A stretch of 64,000 nucleotides of DNA from Nonomuraea candida (GTDB lineage: Bacteria; Actinomycetota; Actinomycetes; Streptosporangiales; Streptosporangiaceae): NCBI RefSeq assembly GCF_000725485.1, contig NZ_JOAG01000007.1, forward strand, positions 1-64,000, read 5' to 3'. The position numbers were made by a program, and so were the translations under genes. Of this stretch, positions 17,524 to 26,960 are shown one piece after another. Every line of letters starts with the position of its first letter. Within the stretch, counting starts at the first letter, position 1. The notes beneath the pieces are model-generated. The model searched no databases and had not been told where the DNA came from. It worked only from the letters and a program-made list of their open reading frames with translations.

Positions 17524-17636
17524 GTGACTATCCCTCCGTGAGGAGCCTCATCGTAGGATGTGCCACCGACAATCTCCGTGCCCGCCACTCCGCGCCCGCC
17601 GCACTTCGCGCCTCCCCCACCGCCCCGCCCTTCGCG

Positions 17637-17927
17637 TCAGCCGGCCGGGGCGTCGCCTGACGAGGTGAGCGGTGCTCCTTCCGGCAGGCCGGCGAGCACG
17701 TACGAGGCCCAGAGGTCGGGCTCGGCCGGGCCGTAGAGCTCGCGCAGCTCCAGTACGGCGGCGCGCAGGGCGTGGGCCGGTGACTCGCCTCGGCGCAGGC
17801 GGGTGTGCAGGTCGCGCATCGCCTGCTCGGCCTCGGACAGCGCCGCCGGATCCCGGATCAGCTCGGGGTCCGCGGCCTGCTCGAACCGCTCGATGCGGGC
17901 GGCCAGCGCCCCGGCCGGATCGGTCAT
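17637..17927 (-). CDS. Small hypothetical protein, 96 aa
   Basis: A short, helical, charged protein (IERFEQAADPELIRDPAALS, EQAMRDLHTRLRRGES) without signal or membrane segment. GAGAG lies nine bases before the ATG at 17927; a GTG at 17933 is also in frame. No family was recognised. Third-position GC and the ribosome site support it, but its length leaves some doubt. Confidence 0.6.
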   Translation of the reverse strand: MTDPAGALAARIERFEQAADPELIRDPAALSEAEQAMRDLHTRLRRGESPAHALRAAVLELRELYGPAEPDLWASYVLAGLPEGAPLTSSGDAPAG

Positions 17928-18154
17928 GGGCACAGGCTCTCATCGGCGAACCCCGGCGTACAGGACGTCACTCAACGTGTCGGCTCCACGAAGGACAGCC
18001 CCGGCATGGGCAGGCCGGAGGTCAGGGTGGGGGCGGGGCCGGTGACGGCGGCGGGCGGCGTGAGCGGGCCGGGGGCGCCGGCGGCGCGTCAACTTCTCGT
18101 CCAGACCCCGTCGGGTAACGGTGAGGTCACGGCGCAGCCGGGTAGGTCGCCTTC

Positions 18155-18556
18155 ATGCTGCATGGCGAGGAACACGTACGGCGTTATCAGGAGACCGACG
18201 GCGCGGAAGGACACGACTGGAACGACACCACCGTCCTCCTGCTGACCACCAAGGGGCGCAACTCGGGCAGGCCCTACACCACGCCCCTCATCTACCAGCG
18301 CCACGGCGACGACCACCTCGTGGTCGCCTCCTACGGCGGGGCTCCCGACCATCCTCAGTGGTACAAGAACCTGCTGGCGGACCCCGAGGTCGAGGTGCAG
18401 GTCAAGGGGGAGAAGTTCAAGGCCAGGGCGCGCACCGCGACTCCGGCCGAGAAGCCCGGGATGTGGCGGGTCATGGCGCGGGCCTGGCCCGACTACGACG
18501 ACTACCAGACGAAGACCGACCGGGACATCCCGGTCGTCGTGCTCGAACGCGCATAA
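18155..18556 (+). CDS. Deazaflavin (F420)-dependent nitroreductase family protein
   Basis: This 133-aa protein belongs to the Ddn-like split-barrel family, which uses F420H2 or related flavins to reduce quinones and nitro compounds. Typical motifs are LLTTKGRNSGRPYTTPLIY near the N-terminus, GGAPDHPQWYKNLLADPEV in the middle and YDDYQTKTDRDIPVVVLER at the end. It ends right before a 26-bp palindrome. The substrate is unknown; F420 use is inferred from family. Confidence 0.9.
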   Translation: MLHGEEHVRRYQETDGAEGHDWNDTTVLLLTTKGRNSGRPYTTPLIYQRHGDDHLVVASYGGAPDHPQWYKNLLADPEVEVQVKGEKFKARARTATPAEKPGMWRVMARAWPDYDDYQTKTDRDIPVVVLERA

Positions 18557-18558
18557 CC

Positions 18559-18584
18559 GGGGGCCCCGCCGCGGCGGGGCCCCC
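18559..18584. terminator. 26-bp GC palindrome between convergent genes
   Basis: A perfectly self-complementary GC-only stretch starts three bases after the nitroreductase stop and precedes the 3' end of glgM on the other strand. It can fold on both strands and probably terminates both transcripts. Confidence 0.7.
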
Positions 18585-18631
18585 GCCCCGGAGGCTTCTT
18601 CCCCGTGGGAGGCGTTCGTGGGGCGGCGGCC

Positions 18632-19804
18632 TCAGGCGCGCAGGGTGGCGTAGAGGTCGAGGGTGCGCCGGGCGATGCGGGACCAGGAGAAGTGCTCGAT
18701 GGCGCGGGCCCGGCCCGCCTCGCCCATGGCGCGCGCCCTGGCCGGGTCGCCGAGCAGGGCGTTGACCCGCTCGGCCAGGTCGGCGGCGAAGCGCTCGGGG
18801 TCGTGGGGCGTGCCGTCCGCGCCCTGGTCGATGGGCACCAGCAGGCCGGTCTCGCTGTCGGAGACCACCTCGGGGATGCCGCCGGTCGCGGTCGCCACCA
18901 CGGCCGTCTCGCAGGCCATCGCCTCCAGGTTGACGATCCCCATCGGCTCGTAGACCGACGGGCACACGAACACCGTGGCGTGCGTCAGGAGCTGGATCAC
19001 CTCGGGCTTGGGCAGCATCTCCTGGATCCAGAACACCCCGTCGCGGTCGAGGCCGCGCACCAGCCCGGTCACCTCGGCGGCGATCTCCGGCGTGTCGGGC
19101 GCGCCGGCGCACAGCACGAGCTGCGCCGCCGGGTCGAAGGCGCGCGCCGCGTGCAGGAGGTGGACCAGGCCCTTCTGGCGGGTGATGCGGCCGACGAAGA
19201 TCACGTAGGGCCGGCCGGGGTCGATGCCCTGCTTCTCCAGCACGTCGGTGGCGCGGTCGGGAGCGTATTGGGCCGTGTCGATGCCGTTGTGGATCACGCT
19301 GACCCGCTCCGGCGGGATCTCCGGGTAGGCGGCCAGGACGTCACGCCGCATGCCCGCCGAGACCGCGATCACCGCGTCGGCCGCCGTCAGCGCGGTGCGC
19401 TCGGCCCATGAGGAGATCCGGTAGCCGCCGCCGAGCTGCTCGGCCTTCCACGGCCGCAGCGGCTCCAGGCTGTGCGTGGTGACCACGTGGGGCACGCCGT
19501 GCAGCAGCTTGGCGACATGCCCGGCGAAATTGGCGTACCAGGTATGGGAGTGCACGACGTCCGCGCCGGCGCAGGCCGCGGCCATCTCCAGGTCGACGCC
19601 GAGCACCTGCAGCGCGGCGTTGGCGCCCGCCAGCTCGCCCGGCACGCGGTAGGCCGCCACGCCCGGCTCGTCGCGGTCGGCGCCGAAGCAGCGCACCCGC
19701 ACCTCCGCCAGGCCGCGCAGTTCCCTGGCCAGATACTCCATGTGCACCCCGGCCCCGCCGTACACCTCGGGGGGATACTCCCGGCTGAGCAGATCAACAC
19801 GCAT
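18632..19804 (-). CDS. glgM: GT4 glycosyltransferase GlgM (maltose-1-phosphate synthase; older name glycogen synthase GlgA)
   Basis: This 390-aa GT4 enzyme has the actinobacterial GlgM signature: MRVDLLSREYPPEVYGGAG at the N-terminus, HSHTWYANFAG, GRITRQKGL and the EX7E motif in YEPMGIVNLEAM. In mycobacteria the homologue joins ADP-glucose and glucose-1-phosphate to maltose-1-phosphate for the GlgE route, with some glycogen-extending activity. It is divergent from glgC, which makes its ADP-glucose, the same arrangement as in Mycobacterium. Classical GlgA activity cannot be excluded. Confidence 0.92.
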   Translation of the reverse strand: MRVDLLSREYPPEVYGGAGVHMEYLARELRGLAEVRVRCFGADRDEPGVAAYRVPGELAGANAALQVLGVDLEMAAACAGADVVHSHTWYANFAGHVAKLLHGVPHVVTTHSLEPLRPWKAEQLGGGYRISSWAERTALTAADAVIAVSAGMRRDVLAAYPEIPPERVSVIHNGIDTAQYAPDRATDVLEKQGIDPGRPYVIFVGRITRQKGLVHLLHAARAFDPAAQLVLCAGAPDTPEIAAEVTGLVRGLDRDGVFWIQEMLPKPEVIQLLTHATVFVCPSVYEPMGIVNLEAMACETAVVATATGGIPEVVSDSETGLLVPIDQGADGTPHDPERFAADLAERVNALLGDPARARAMGEAGRARAIEHFSWSRIARRTLDLYATLRA

Positions 19805-19999
19805 GAGAAGACCATACGGCCGGTCAGGCGCGAGGGTCGGTCGCGGGGGCGCAAGTTTTGCACCAACGATCGACTGACGCGCGGTTAGCCGTGGTCGGCA
19901 CCCTCAGTTCGTACATTGACCGCCAAAACCGGACACGGAGGAGGTTCACCCTGCCGGGTTTCGTCGATAGATCCGCCATTTGAGGGTAGCGTCCTGGGC

Positions 20000-21235
20000 A
20001 TGAGGTCCCGGAGGGTGCTTGCGGTTGTGCTGGCAGGTGGAGAGGGCAAGAGGCTCATGCCGCTCACGGCGGATCGGGCCAAACCGGCGGTGCCGTTCGG
20101 GGGGATGTATCGGCTCATCGACTTCGTGCTGTCCAACCTGGCCAACGGCGGATTCCTGAAGATCGTCGTACTGACGCAGTACAAGAACCACAGCCTCGAC
20201 CGGCACGTCTCCCGCACCTGGCGGCTGTCGGCGATGCTGGGCAACTACGTCACGCCCGTGCCCGCGCAGCAGCGGCTCGGGCCGCGCTGGTTCTCGGGCT
20301 CGGCCGACGCGCTGTTCCAGAACCTGAACCTGATCTACGACGAGATGCCCGAGCACGTGATCGTGTTCGGCGCCGACCACATCTACCGCATGGACCCGCG
20401 GCAGATGGTCGAGCAGCACGAGGACTCCGGCGCCGACGTGACGGTGGCGGCGATCAGGCAGCCGCTGTCGCTGGCCGACCAGTTCGGCGTCATCGAGACC
20501 GACCCGGAAGGGCGCCGGATCGTGGCGTTCAGGGAGAAGCCCAAGGACGCGGTCGGGCTGGCCGACTCCCCCGACGAGGTGTTCGCCTCGATGGGCAACT
20601 ACGTGTTCAAGACGCAGTCGATGATCGACGCGCTGCGCGAGGACGCGCTCGACCCGACGAGCAAGCACGACCTGGGCGGCAACATCATCCCCATGCTCGT
20701 CAAGTCGGGCGGGGCTGACGTCTACGACTTCGCCAACAACATCGTGCCCGGCTCCAGCGAGCGCGACCGCGGCTACTGGCGCGACGTGGGGACGCTGGAC
20801 GCCTACTACGAGGCCCACATGGACCTCATCTCGGCGCATCCGGTGTTCAATCTCTACAACGACAAGTGGCCGATCTTCACCGGGCACGACCCGCTGCCGC
20901 CGGCCAAGTTCGTGCACAACGACGGCGACCGGGTGGGGCGGGCGATCGACTCGCTGGTCTCGCCCGGCGTGATCGTCTCCGGCGGCACGGCGTGCCGGTC
21001 GATCCTGTCGCCCAAGGTGGTGCTCCACTCGCACTCGCTGGTGGAGGACTCCGTGCTGATGGAGAACGTCAAGGTGGGGCGGGGGGCGATCGTCCGCAAG
21101 GCGATCATCGACAAGAACGTGGTGATCCCGGACGGGGCGCGGATCGGGTTCGACCTCGAATACGACCGCACCCGCTTCGCGCTGACCCGGGGCGGAGTCG
21201 TGGTCATCGGCAAGAACGAGATCGTCGACCGCTGA
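20000..21235 (+). CDS. glgC: Glucose-1-phosphate adenylyltransferase
   Basis: This 411-aa enzyme makes ADP-glucose, the first step of glycogen and maltose-1-phosphate synthesis. It has the nucleotide loop [13 protein letters not shown], the catalytic strand [10 protein letters not shown], the sugar-phosphate loop FREKP and a C-terminal left-handed beta-helix with allosteric features. Upstream in-frame codons lengthen the frame to 19916, but the ATG at 20000 begins the conserved protein and TAGCGT seven bases before it suggests a leaderless mRNA. It is divergent from glgM. Confidence 0.96.
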   Translation: MRSRRVLAVVLAGGEGKRLMPLTADRAKPAVPFGGMYRLIDFVLSNLANGGFLKIVVLTQYKNHSLDRHVSRTWRLSAMLGNYVTPVPAQQRLGPRWFSGSADALFQNLNLIYDEMPEHVIVFGADHIYRMDPRQMVEQHEDSGADVTVAAIRQPLSLADQFGVIETDPEGRRIVAFREKPKDAVGLADSPDEVFASMGNYVFKTQSMIDALREDALDPTSKHDLGGNIIPMLVKSGGADVYDFANNIVPGSSERDRGYWRDVGTLDAYYEAHMDLISAHPVFNLYNDKWPIFTGHDPLPPAKFVHNDGDRVGRAIDSLVSPGVIVSGGTACRSILSPKVVLHSHSLVEDSVLMENVKVGRGAIVRKAIIDKNVVIPDGARIGFDLEYDRTRFALTRGGVVVIGKNEIVDR

Positions 21236-21339
21236 CCGGCCGCCGCGCGGGACGGCACCGAGCCGGCCGCCCCGCACGGGCCGGGCTGTGAGCCGGCCCC
21301 CGGGCGTTCTGACGCGCCGGGACCGGTCAAGGGTGTGTT

Positions 21340-21386
21340 CGGGGGAAAGAAAGAGGTCCCGGGTCACCTCATGGTGTCCCGGGACC
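21340..21386 (-). terminator. Terminator of the His-rich protein gene
   Basis: A stem of 9 + 4 bp interrupted by one T-T mismatch (21355-21386) lies beyond the minus-strand stop and is followed on that strand by CTCTTTCTTTCCC, a U-rich tail. It also faces the end of glgC. Confidence 0.75.
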
Positions 21387-21438
21387 GAACCGGCCTGCCG
21401 TTCAGAACGGTCGCGCCAGAGGTCGTGTCCGGCCGTCG

Positions 21439-21993
21439 CTAGAAGCGGCCGAGCCAGTAACCAGGCCAGCCGTGGCCGTTGTATCCGCCGTTGGCCCAGT
21501 TGCGCACGCCCCAGTGGGTGCTCGGCGAGCCCCAGTGCGTGTTGTAGCCATGGCCGTAGCCGTGACCGTAGCCGTGACCGTGACCGTAGCCGTGACCGTA
21601 GCCGTGATCGTGGCCGTGGCCCCGGCGCAGGCCCCAGTTGCCGCGCGTGCCCCAGCTACCCTTGTCCCACTGGTGGTCCGGGTAGCCGTAGTCCCACTTG
21701 CTGTCGTGGTCCCACCTGTTGTGGCGGTCCCACTTGTAGTAGTGGTCCCACTTGTCGTCGTGGTCCCACTTGTTGTCGTGGTCCCACTTGTTGTCGTGGT
21801 GGTCCTGCTCGGTGCAGGCGTCGGCGTCGCGACGGCCGGCGTAGACGCCCCAGGCGTCGATGCCGAGGGTCTTGGTGACCTCGCCGACGCTCAGGTCGCA
21901 CTTGTCGGTGTAGGCACCGGCCGGCGCGGCCATCGCGACGAGTGCGGCAGCGGTGGCGAGTGCCCCGCCGGCCGCTATGAGCTTCACTTTCAT
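21439..21993 (-). CDS. Secreted His/Gly/Trp-rich repeat protein
   Basis: This 184-aa protein has a Sec signal (MKVKLIAAGGALATAAA to APAGA), a short region with two Cys (KCDLSVGEV, DACTEQ), then low-complexity repeats: KWDHDN-type units followed by GHGYGHGY-type units, ending in NGGYNGHGWPGYW. I know no close family. The density of His and Asp suggests metal binding, and the Gly/aromatic tail suggests a surface or matrix protein; both are inference. The ATG at 21993 follows GGGGGAG, better than the upstream GTG. Confidence 0.8.
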   Translation of the reverse strand: MKVKLIAAGGALATAAALVAMAAPAGAYTDKCDLSVGEVTKTLGIDAWGVYAGRRDADACTEQDHHDNKWDHDNKWDHDDKWDHYYKWDRHNRWDHDSKWDYGYPDHQWDKGSWGTRGNWGLRRGHGHDHGYGHGYGHGHGYGHGYGHGYNTHWGSPSTHWGVRNWANGGYNGHGWPGYWLGRF

Positions 21994-22201
21994 ATCTCCC
22001 CCTGTAGTCACTATGTGACAACGCTTCCTTACTGTAAGTAGTCGATCCCGCTACGCGGTGTAACGCCACGCCAGGAGCGTCTCGTCGGCATGTCGGGTTC
22101 CCTTCCGTACACGTCCGGATGTGGGAGACGTAGAGCCATAGCCGGCGGTTATGGCGACAGGTCTTGGACGCGCGTCCGCCGCGCGCCGCATCCTCGTCGC
22201 C

Positions 22202-22771
22202 ATGAACACCCGGCTCCTTCCGCCCGCCCTCGCCCGCGCCGCGCGAAGGCGGGCGGTCCTGCTCGCCGCCGTCCCGCTCCTGGCGGCGCCCGCGTGCGGC
22301 CCGGCCCCCGCCACCACCCCGCGCCCCGCTCCCTCCGCCGCCGCATCCCAAAGCCTCGCACCCCAAAGCCCCGCATCCCAAAGCCCCGCGTCCCCGAGCC
22401 CCGCCCCCTCCGCCAGCGCGTCCCCTGACCCCGCCTCCCCGGGGGCTCCCGCGGACGTGGCGCGGGAGGCGCTGGCCTACGTGGACGCGGTGAACGCCGG
22501 AGACCTGGACGCCCTCGTCGCCTCCTTCGCCCGCGACGCCGAGATCATCGACGTCGCCCGCAGCATCAAGGGGCACGACGCCATCCGCGTATGGGCGGGC
22601 GACGAGGTGATCGGCGGCACGCTGCGCGTCGTCTCGATCGCCGAGCGGCGGGCCGACGGGCAGAAGCTGCTCGTCCACTGGGCCCCGGCGGGTTCGGACG
22701 GGTGGCGGGCCCACTACGACTTCACGGTCGGCGGCGGGCGCATCGTCCGGGCCGACCTCCAGTACGCCTGA
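22202..22771 (+). CDS. Exported SnoaL/NTF2-fold protein
   Basis: This 189-aa protein has an N-terminal hydrophobic segment (VLLAAVPLLAAPACG) with a cysteine that could be lipidated, a Pro/Ser/Ala-rich linker coded by imperfect repeats (QSPAS), then an NTF2-like domain (YVDAVNAGDLDALVASFARD, GHDAIRVWAGDEV). Such domains bind small ligands or catalyse isomerisations. The lipobox is atypical. Start choice (ATG 22202) rests on the signal peptide. Stop-spanning repeats follow directly. Confidence 0.8.
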   Translation: MNTRLLPPALARAARRRAVLLAAVPLLAAPACGPAPATTPRPAPSAAASQSLAPQSPASQSPASPSPAPSASASPDPASPGAPADVAREALAYVDAVNAGDLDALVASFARDAEIIDVARSIKGHDAIRVWAGDEVIGGTLRVVSIAERRADGQKLLVHWAPAGSDGWRAHYDFTVGGGRIVRADLQYA

Positions 22772-22898
22772 TCCGGCCGCCCGGCACGCCCACCCCCGGC
22801 ACGCCTGATCCAGCCGCCCGGCACGCCCGCGCCCGGCGCGCCTGATCCGCCGCCCGGTACGGCTGATCCCGCGCCCGGCATGCCCGATCCGCCCGGCC
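22764..22898. repeat. Tandem repeat starting at the stop codon of the SnoaL-like gene
   Basis: Two 37-base units (22764-22800, 22801-22837) and three shorter ones (from 22838, 22859 and 22880) each carry CTGATCC or CCGATCC, so the gene's TGA stop is repeated downstream. The two long units differ at only a few positions. Confidence 0.8.
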
Positions 22899-22956
22899 GC
22901 AATTGGGTCTTGCTGCCCTTGCCCTCCAGGATCACTGTGAACGGCAGGAGGCAGAG

Positions 22957-24438
22957 ATGTCGCACCCCCTCGGAGTCAGCCGTCCGGACCTCGAAGTCAC
23001 CGACCTGCCCACGCCGGAGGAGGTCTTCAAGGTCTCCAAGATCGGCCCCAAGGAACTGTTCAAGTACGCCGTCGGCCCGAGCCTGATCGCCCTCGGCATC
23101 TCCATCGGCAGCGGCGAGTGGCTGCTCGGCCCCCTCAGCGTGGGGCAGTACGGGTTCGTCGGCGTCGGCTGGGTCATCGTGGTCTCGGCGCTGCTGCAGA
23201 CGTTCTACAACGTCGAGTGCTCCCGCTACGTGCTGGCGACCGGCGAGACGCCGGTGGTCGGCTGGGGACGGGTGCCGCCGGGCTGGATGTTGTGGGTGCC
23301 GCTGTCGGTGCTCATCGTGATCTTCGCGTTCATCGCGGGCGGCTGGGCCGCCTCGGCGGGACAGGGCGTGTACGCGCTCGTCCACGGCGTGCCGCCGGCG
23401 GCCACCGACCTGGAGCCGCGCTGGTGGGCCGTCGGCCTGCTGGTGCTGGTGTTCCTCATCACCGCCGCCGCCCGCCGCATCAGCCGCGCCCTGGAGCTGG
23501 CCAACTGGGTGATGGTCGGCACCGTCCTGCTCGCCCTGCTGGCGGTGAACCTGCTCGTGGTGCCGTTCAGCCAGTGGTGGGAGGGCATCCGCGGCTTCCT
23601 CACCCCCGCCGCCCCGCCCGCCGGGATCACCGCCACCCAGCTCGGCGCGCTGGCCGGGTTCACCGCGCTGGCCTCGGGCCTGAACTGGTACGTCATGGGC
23701 CACTACCGCGACAAGGGCTACGGCATGGGCTACCGGGTGGGGTACCTGTCCGGGCTGCGCGGCGAGCGGCGCGCGGTCATGGCCAGTGGCGTCACCTTCC
23801 CCGACGACGACCGCAACCGGGCCCTGTGGCGGCGCTGGTACCGGCTGCTCATGGTGGACATGTGGGGCGTGTTCTTCGTGGGCGCCATCCTCGGCATGCT
23901 GCTGCCCACGATCCTCATGGCCCACGCGGTCACGCTGTCCGGCGGGGAGAGGCCGACCCGCGCGAACGTGCCGACGTTCGTGGCCGGCGCGCTCGGCGAC
24001 CAGTACGGGCAGGTGGTCTTCTCCATCGCGCTCGTGATCGGGGTGCTGGTGCTGTTCTCCACGCAGCTCGGCATCTTCGAGGCCATGGTGCGGGTGACGA
24101 CGGACGCGGCCAACGCCACCAGCCCGCGCCTGCGCCGGCTGATCGAGGGCGACCCGCGCCGCTTCTACTACCCGTTCATGATCCTGCTGCTGGTCGTCAT
24201 CTCGTTCGTCATCTTCCAGTCGCTGCCGGTGGGGCTGGTGGAGTGGTCGGCGAACATGTCGAACCTGGGCGCGCTGCTCTATCCGTTCCTGCTGATGTAC
24301 CTGAACAGCAAGCTGCCGCGCCCGGCCCGGCCGCGCCCCTGGCACTACGTCATCCTGGTGCTCAACTTCCTGTTCTTCGGCTTCTTCTTTCTCAATTTCA
24401 TCGCCGACTTCGTGGGCGACCCCTTGGTCACCTTCTGA
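22957..24438 (+). CDS. Nramp-related membrane transporter
   Basis: This 493-aa integral membrane protein has about 11 helices and the Nramp/LeuT-like order of helices (SLIALGISIGSGEWLLGPLS in TM1, a glutamine/glycine-rich later helix). The metal-binding D-P-G-N of true Nramp TM1 is replaced by GSGEW, so a divalent-metal substrate is doubtful. A long cytoplasmic loop (RNRALWRRWYRLLMVDMWGV) follows. AGGAGG precedes the ATG at 22957. The substrate is unknown. Confidence 0.8.
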   Translation: MSHPLGVSRPDLEVTDLPTPEEVFKVSKIGPKELFKYAVGPSLIALGISIGSGEWLLGPLSVGQYGFVGVGWVIVVSALLQTFYNVECSRYVLATGETPVVGWGRVPPGWMLWVPLSVLIVIFAFIAGGWAASAGQGVYALVHGVPPAATDLEPRWWAVGLLVLVFLITAAARRISRALELANWVMVGTVLLALLAVNLLVVPFSQWWEGIRGFLTPAAPPAGITATQLGALAGFTALASGLNWYVMGHYRDKGYGMGYRVGYLSGLRGERRAVMASGVTFPDDDRNRALWRRWYRLLMVDMWGVFFVGAILGMLLPTILMAHAVTLSGGERPTRANVPTFVAGALGDQYGQVVFSIALVIGVLVLFSTQLGIFEAMVRVTTDAANATSPRLRRLIEGDPRRFYYPFMILLLVVISFVIFQSLPVGLVEWSANMSNLGALLYPFLLMYLNSKLPRPARPRPWHYVILVLNFLFFGFFFLNFIADFVGDPLVTF

Positions 24439-24629
24439 GCCGCCGGACGCTTCCAGGTTCGTCGAAGCGTTCGATGCGGCGGACGGCGCCCTGTTACGGT
24501 GGCCGACGTCCTGAGCCGCGTGCCGTACGCCCGGCCGGCGGCTCGGGACGGCGGTGGCGCCGCTGCCGCGCCGTCCCCGGCGTGGCGGCCACGGGGGCCG
24601 CCACCGCCACCACGACCCTTTCCCGGTCT

Positions 24630-25604
24630 TCAGCGGCGGAACAGCTCCAGCAGCTCCTCCGCGCGCTCGGTGCGGGCGATCCACACCTCCCGGCCACGCC
24701 GCTCCCTGGTGATCAGCCGGGCGGCCCGCAGCCGGTCGCAGTGGTACGTGATGCTGCTGGGCGCGATCTTCATGTCGGCCGCCAGCATGCTCATGGTCTT
24801 GGGCCGGCCGATCGCGCCGAGCAGGTCGGCGCGTACCGGGCCCATCAGCGCCGACAGCTCGTCGTACGCCGGGGCGGCGGGGCCGGACCACAACGTCCGC
24901 GCGCCGGGCACCGGGTAGGCGATCCACGCGGCCTCCCGGTGGTCGGGGCCCATGATGACCGCGTCCTTGCCGGCGAGCATCGGGACGAGGACGATCGGCC
25001 GGTCGCCCAGGTCGTACCCGGCCGGTTCGGGCGTGGCGACGCGCAGGGCGCGGCCGGTGTGCACGATGCGGTCGCTGAGCGCGCCGAGCAGCAGCTCGGG
25101 GCCGCCGCGCACGACCGCCGTGCCGACCCGCATGACCTCCCTGTCCAGCAGGACGCGGGCGCGCCGCCACAGGGGCTCGCCGACCTCCCAGACCTCGGTG
25201 AGCGCGTCGGCGTAGCCGTGCAGCCAGGCGGCGGGGCGTTCGGCGGCCGAGCGCCAGTGCGCGGGCACCGGGCCCTGGCCGAACGCCTGCTCCAGGTCGG
25301 CGATCAGCCGGTCGGGCGGGAGGTCGTGCAGGGCGCCCACCTGGTCGTGGACGGAGACGTCCGCGCCCACGGGGGCATGCGGGACGAGGCAGTCGGGGGC
25401 CACGGAGGAGTCCGGGGCGGCCAGCGGGCGGGCCGCACGGTGACCGGCGGCGCCGACGTGCCCCGCGAGCGCCGCGCGCCACCCCTCGGGCAGGCCACGG
25501 CGGCGGCCCGCGAGGGCGTCGGCGACCCAGGCCAGGGCCGTGAGGTGCGGCGAGATCGAGATGGACAGCTGGGGCGTGGAGGTCAGGCGCAGCTCACTCC
25601 ACAC
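24630..25604 (-). CDS. ArsR-type regulator with C-terminal HTH
   Basis: This 324-aa protein has a long N-terminal domain of the kind annotated DUF5937 in actinomycetes and a C-terminal winged helix (IGRPKTMSMLAADMKIAPSS, HCDRLRAARLITRERRGREV). The arrangement is that of one-component regulators whose N-terminal part senses a signal. The start is a GTG at 25604 with a distant AAGGAG. It converges with the Nramp-like gene; its target is not evident, since no operator was found. Confidence 0.8.
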   Translation of the reverse strand: MWSELRLTSTPQLSISISPHLTALAWVADALAGRRRGLPEGWRAALAGHVGAAGHRAARPLAAPDSSVAPDCLVPHAPVGADVSVHDQVGALHDLPPDRLIADLEQAFGQGPVPAHWRSAAERPAAWLHGYADALTEVWEVGEPLWRRARVLLDREVMRVGTAVVRGGPELLLGALSDRIVHTGRALRVATPEPAGYDLGDRPIVLVPMLAGKDAVIMGPDHREAAWIAYPVPGARTLWSGPAAPAYDELSALMGPVRADLLGAIGRPKTMSMLAADMKIAPSSITYHCDRLRAARLITRERRGREVWIARTERAEELLELFRR

Positions 25605-25915
25605 AGTCGTGCTGGTGACGTCGGCTCCTTGAGGTCGACTCCATCGGTCAGGAAGTCAACCTATTTCCGACGCTTTATCGCGACTTGCAGCCCAATTACA
25701 CCTCAACCACACCCCCACCCCAGGGCAAGCCCCACCCCGAACCGCCCCCGTGCAGCAGCAGGGACCGGAACCAGGGCCACGACCGGAGTCGCGGCCCGGA
25801 TCCCTGCGGACCCGGACCGCGCATACCGAACCCGTGAACCCCGAACCCGTGAACCCCGAACCCGTGGACCCCGAACCGGTGGGCCGGGAGCTGGGTGGGG
25901 TGGGGCTGGGGAGGG
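25605..25915. repeat. Intergenic region with a 15-bp tandem repeat
   Basis: No gene is seen here. Bases 25640-25700 are AT-richer and may hold the ArsR-type promoter. GAACCCGTGAACCCC is repeated at 25828, 25843 and 25858 (one change), with a partial fourth copy at 25873. It lies just beyond the 3' end of the Spo0M gene on the minus strand. Confidence 0.75.
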
Positions 25916-26905
25916 TTACTCCTCGCCCTCGTCCTCGAAGAACTCCTCCACGACCTCTTCGATGACTTCGCCGGCCACGAGGCCACCCACGACGCCGGCG
26001 GCGCCGGCGGCGGCCACCATGCCGAGGCCGGCGCCGCCGTGACCGCCGTGGTGGCCGCCGTGGTGACCGCCGTGGTGGCCGTGGGAGCCGTAGTGGTCGT
26101 GGGGGCCGTAGCCGCTGTCGTGGGAGACGTAGGAGCCGTGCTGGGACAGGCTGTCGAGCCAGCGGCCCAGCTCCGACGCCCAGTCGGTGCGCAGCGCGTC
26201 CTCGTGGGAGACGTGGAAGCGGCCGATGGCGTCGCTGGAGGAGTAGCGGCCGGTGCGCTTGTCGGCCTCCAGGACCACGGCGAGCTGGTGCGGGTCGGCC
26301 ACGAAGGTCACCTCGACCTCACCCACCTGCCCGGCGTAGCGTCCGGTCGGGTAGAACTCGATCTCCTGGTAGAACGGCAGCTCCTGCCGCACCCCGAACA
26401 GCTGCCCGGCCTCCAGGTCGGCCGACTTGAAGCCGAACCCGAGCTGCAGGAACGACTCCAGGATGCGCAGCTGCGACGGCAGCGGCTCCACCGCCACCAT
26501 GTCGAGGTCGCCCTTGTCGACGGCCTTGGCGATGGCCAGCTCGGTGCGCACGCCGACCGCCATGCCGGTCAGCGGCTGCCCGGAGATCTCGCTGATCGGC
26601 GCCTCCCACGGCACCGGGATCCGGAAGGCGATCGTGCGCTCCTCGCCCTTGCGCAGGGTGAAGGGGCCGGAGACCTGGGAGCTGGAGAACTGGCTGAGCC
26701 CGGCGCTCTCGCCGCCCCCGTGCTCGATCTCCACCCGCGCCACCAGGCCGAGGGTGACGTGCTCGATCTCGGCGTCGAAGTCGCCCCCCTTGAGCCGCAC
26801 CTCGCCTTCGAGCGTGCCGCCCGGCCGGGTGCGTGGTGTGGACAGGACGGTGTCCACCGAAGGCGCGCCGACGCCGAACGCACCCAGCATCCTCTTGAAG
26901 ACCAC
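25916..26905 (-). CDS. Spo0M (sporulation-control) family protein
   Basis: This 329-aa protein begins with the arrestin-like Spo0M domain (VFKRMLGAFGVGAPSVDTVL, GEVRLKGGDFDAEIEHVTL, residues 1 to about 250). It then carries a His/Gly tract (HGHHGGHHGG), a Gly/Ala hydrophobic stretch (VAAAGAAGVVGGLVAGEV) and a strongly acidic end (EEVVEEFFEDEGEE). Spo0M proteins act in sporulation and cell-shape control in Bacillus and actinomycetes. The extra tail is unusual and might bind metal or membrane. The start is a GTG with GGGGAG upstream. Confidence 0.88.
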   Translation of the reverse strand: MVFKRMLGAFGVGAPSVDTVLSTPRTRPGGTLEGEVRLKGGDFDAEIEHVTLGLVARVEIEHGGGESAGLSQFSSSQVSGPFTLRKGEERTIAFRIPVPWEAPISEISGQPLTGMAVGVRTELAIAKAVDKGDLDMVAVEPLPSQLRILESFLQLGFGFKSADLEAGQLFGVRQELPFYQEIEFYPTGRYAGQVGEVEVTFVADPHQLAVVLEADKRTGRYSSSDAIGRFHVSHEDALRTDWASELGRWLDSLSQHGSYVSHDSGYGPHDHYGSHGHHGGHHGGHHGGHGGAGLGMVAAAGAAGVVGGLVAGEVIEEVVEEFFEDEGEE

Positions 26906-26960
26906 GGCTCTGTTCTCCCCTGTTGTTTCGGTCGAAGATCGATTGGTGTAACCGCCCGCG

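Noticed and set aside
23118..26042. Open frame of about 970 codons on the plus strand across three genes
   Set aside because: It runs through the Nramp-like gene in another frame and antisense to the ArsR gene, has arginine/alanine-rich composition, and is a GC-rich shadow frame.
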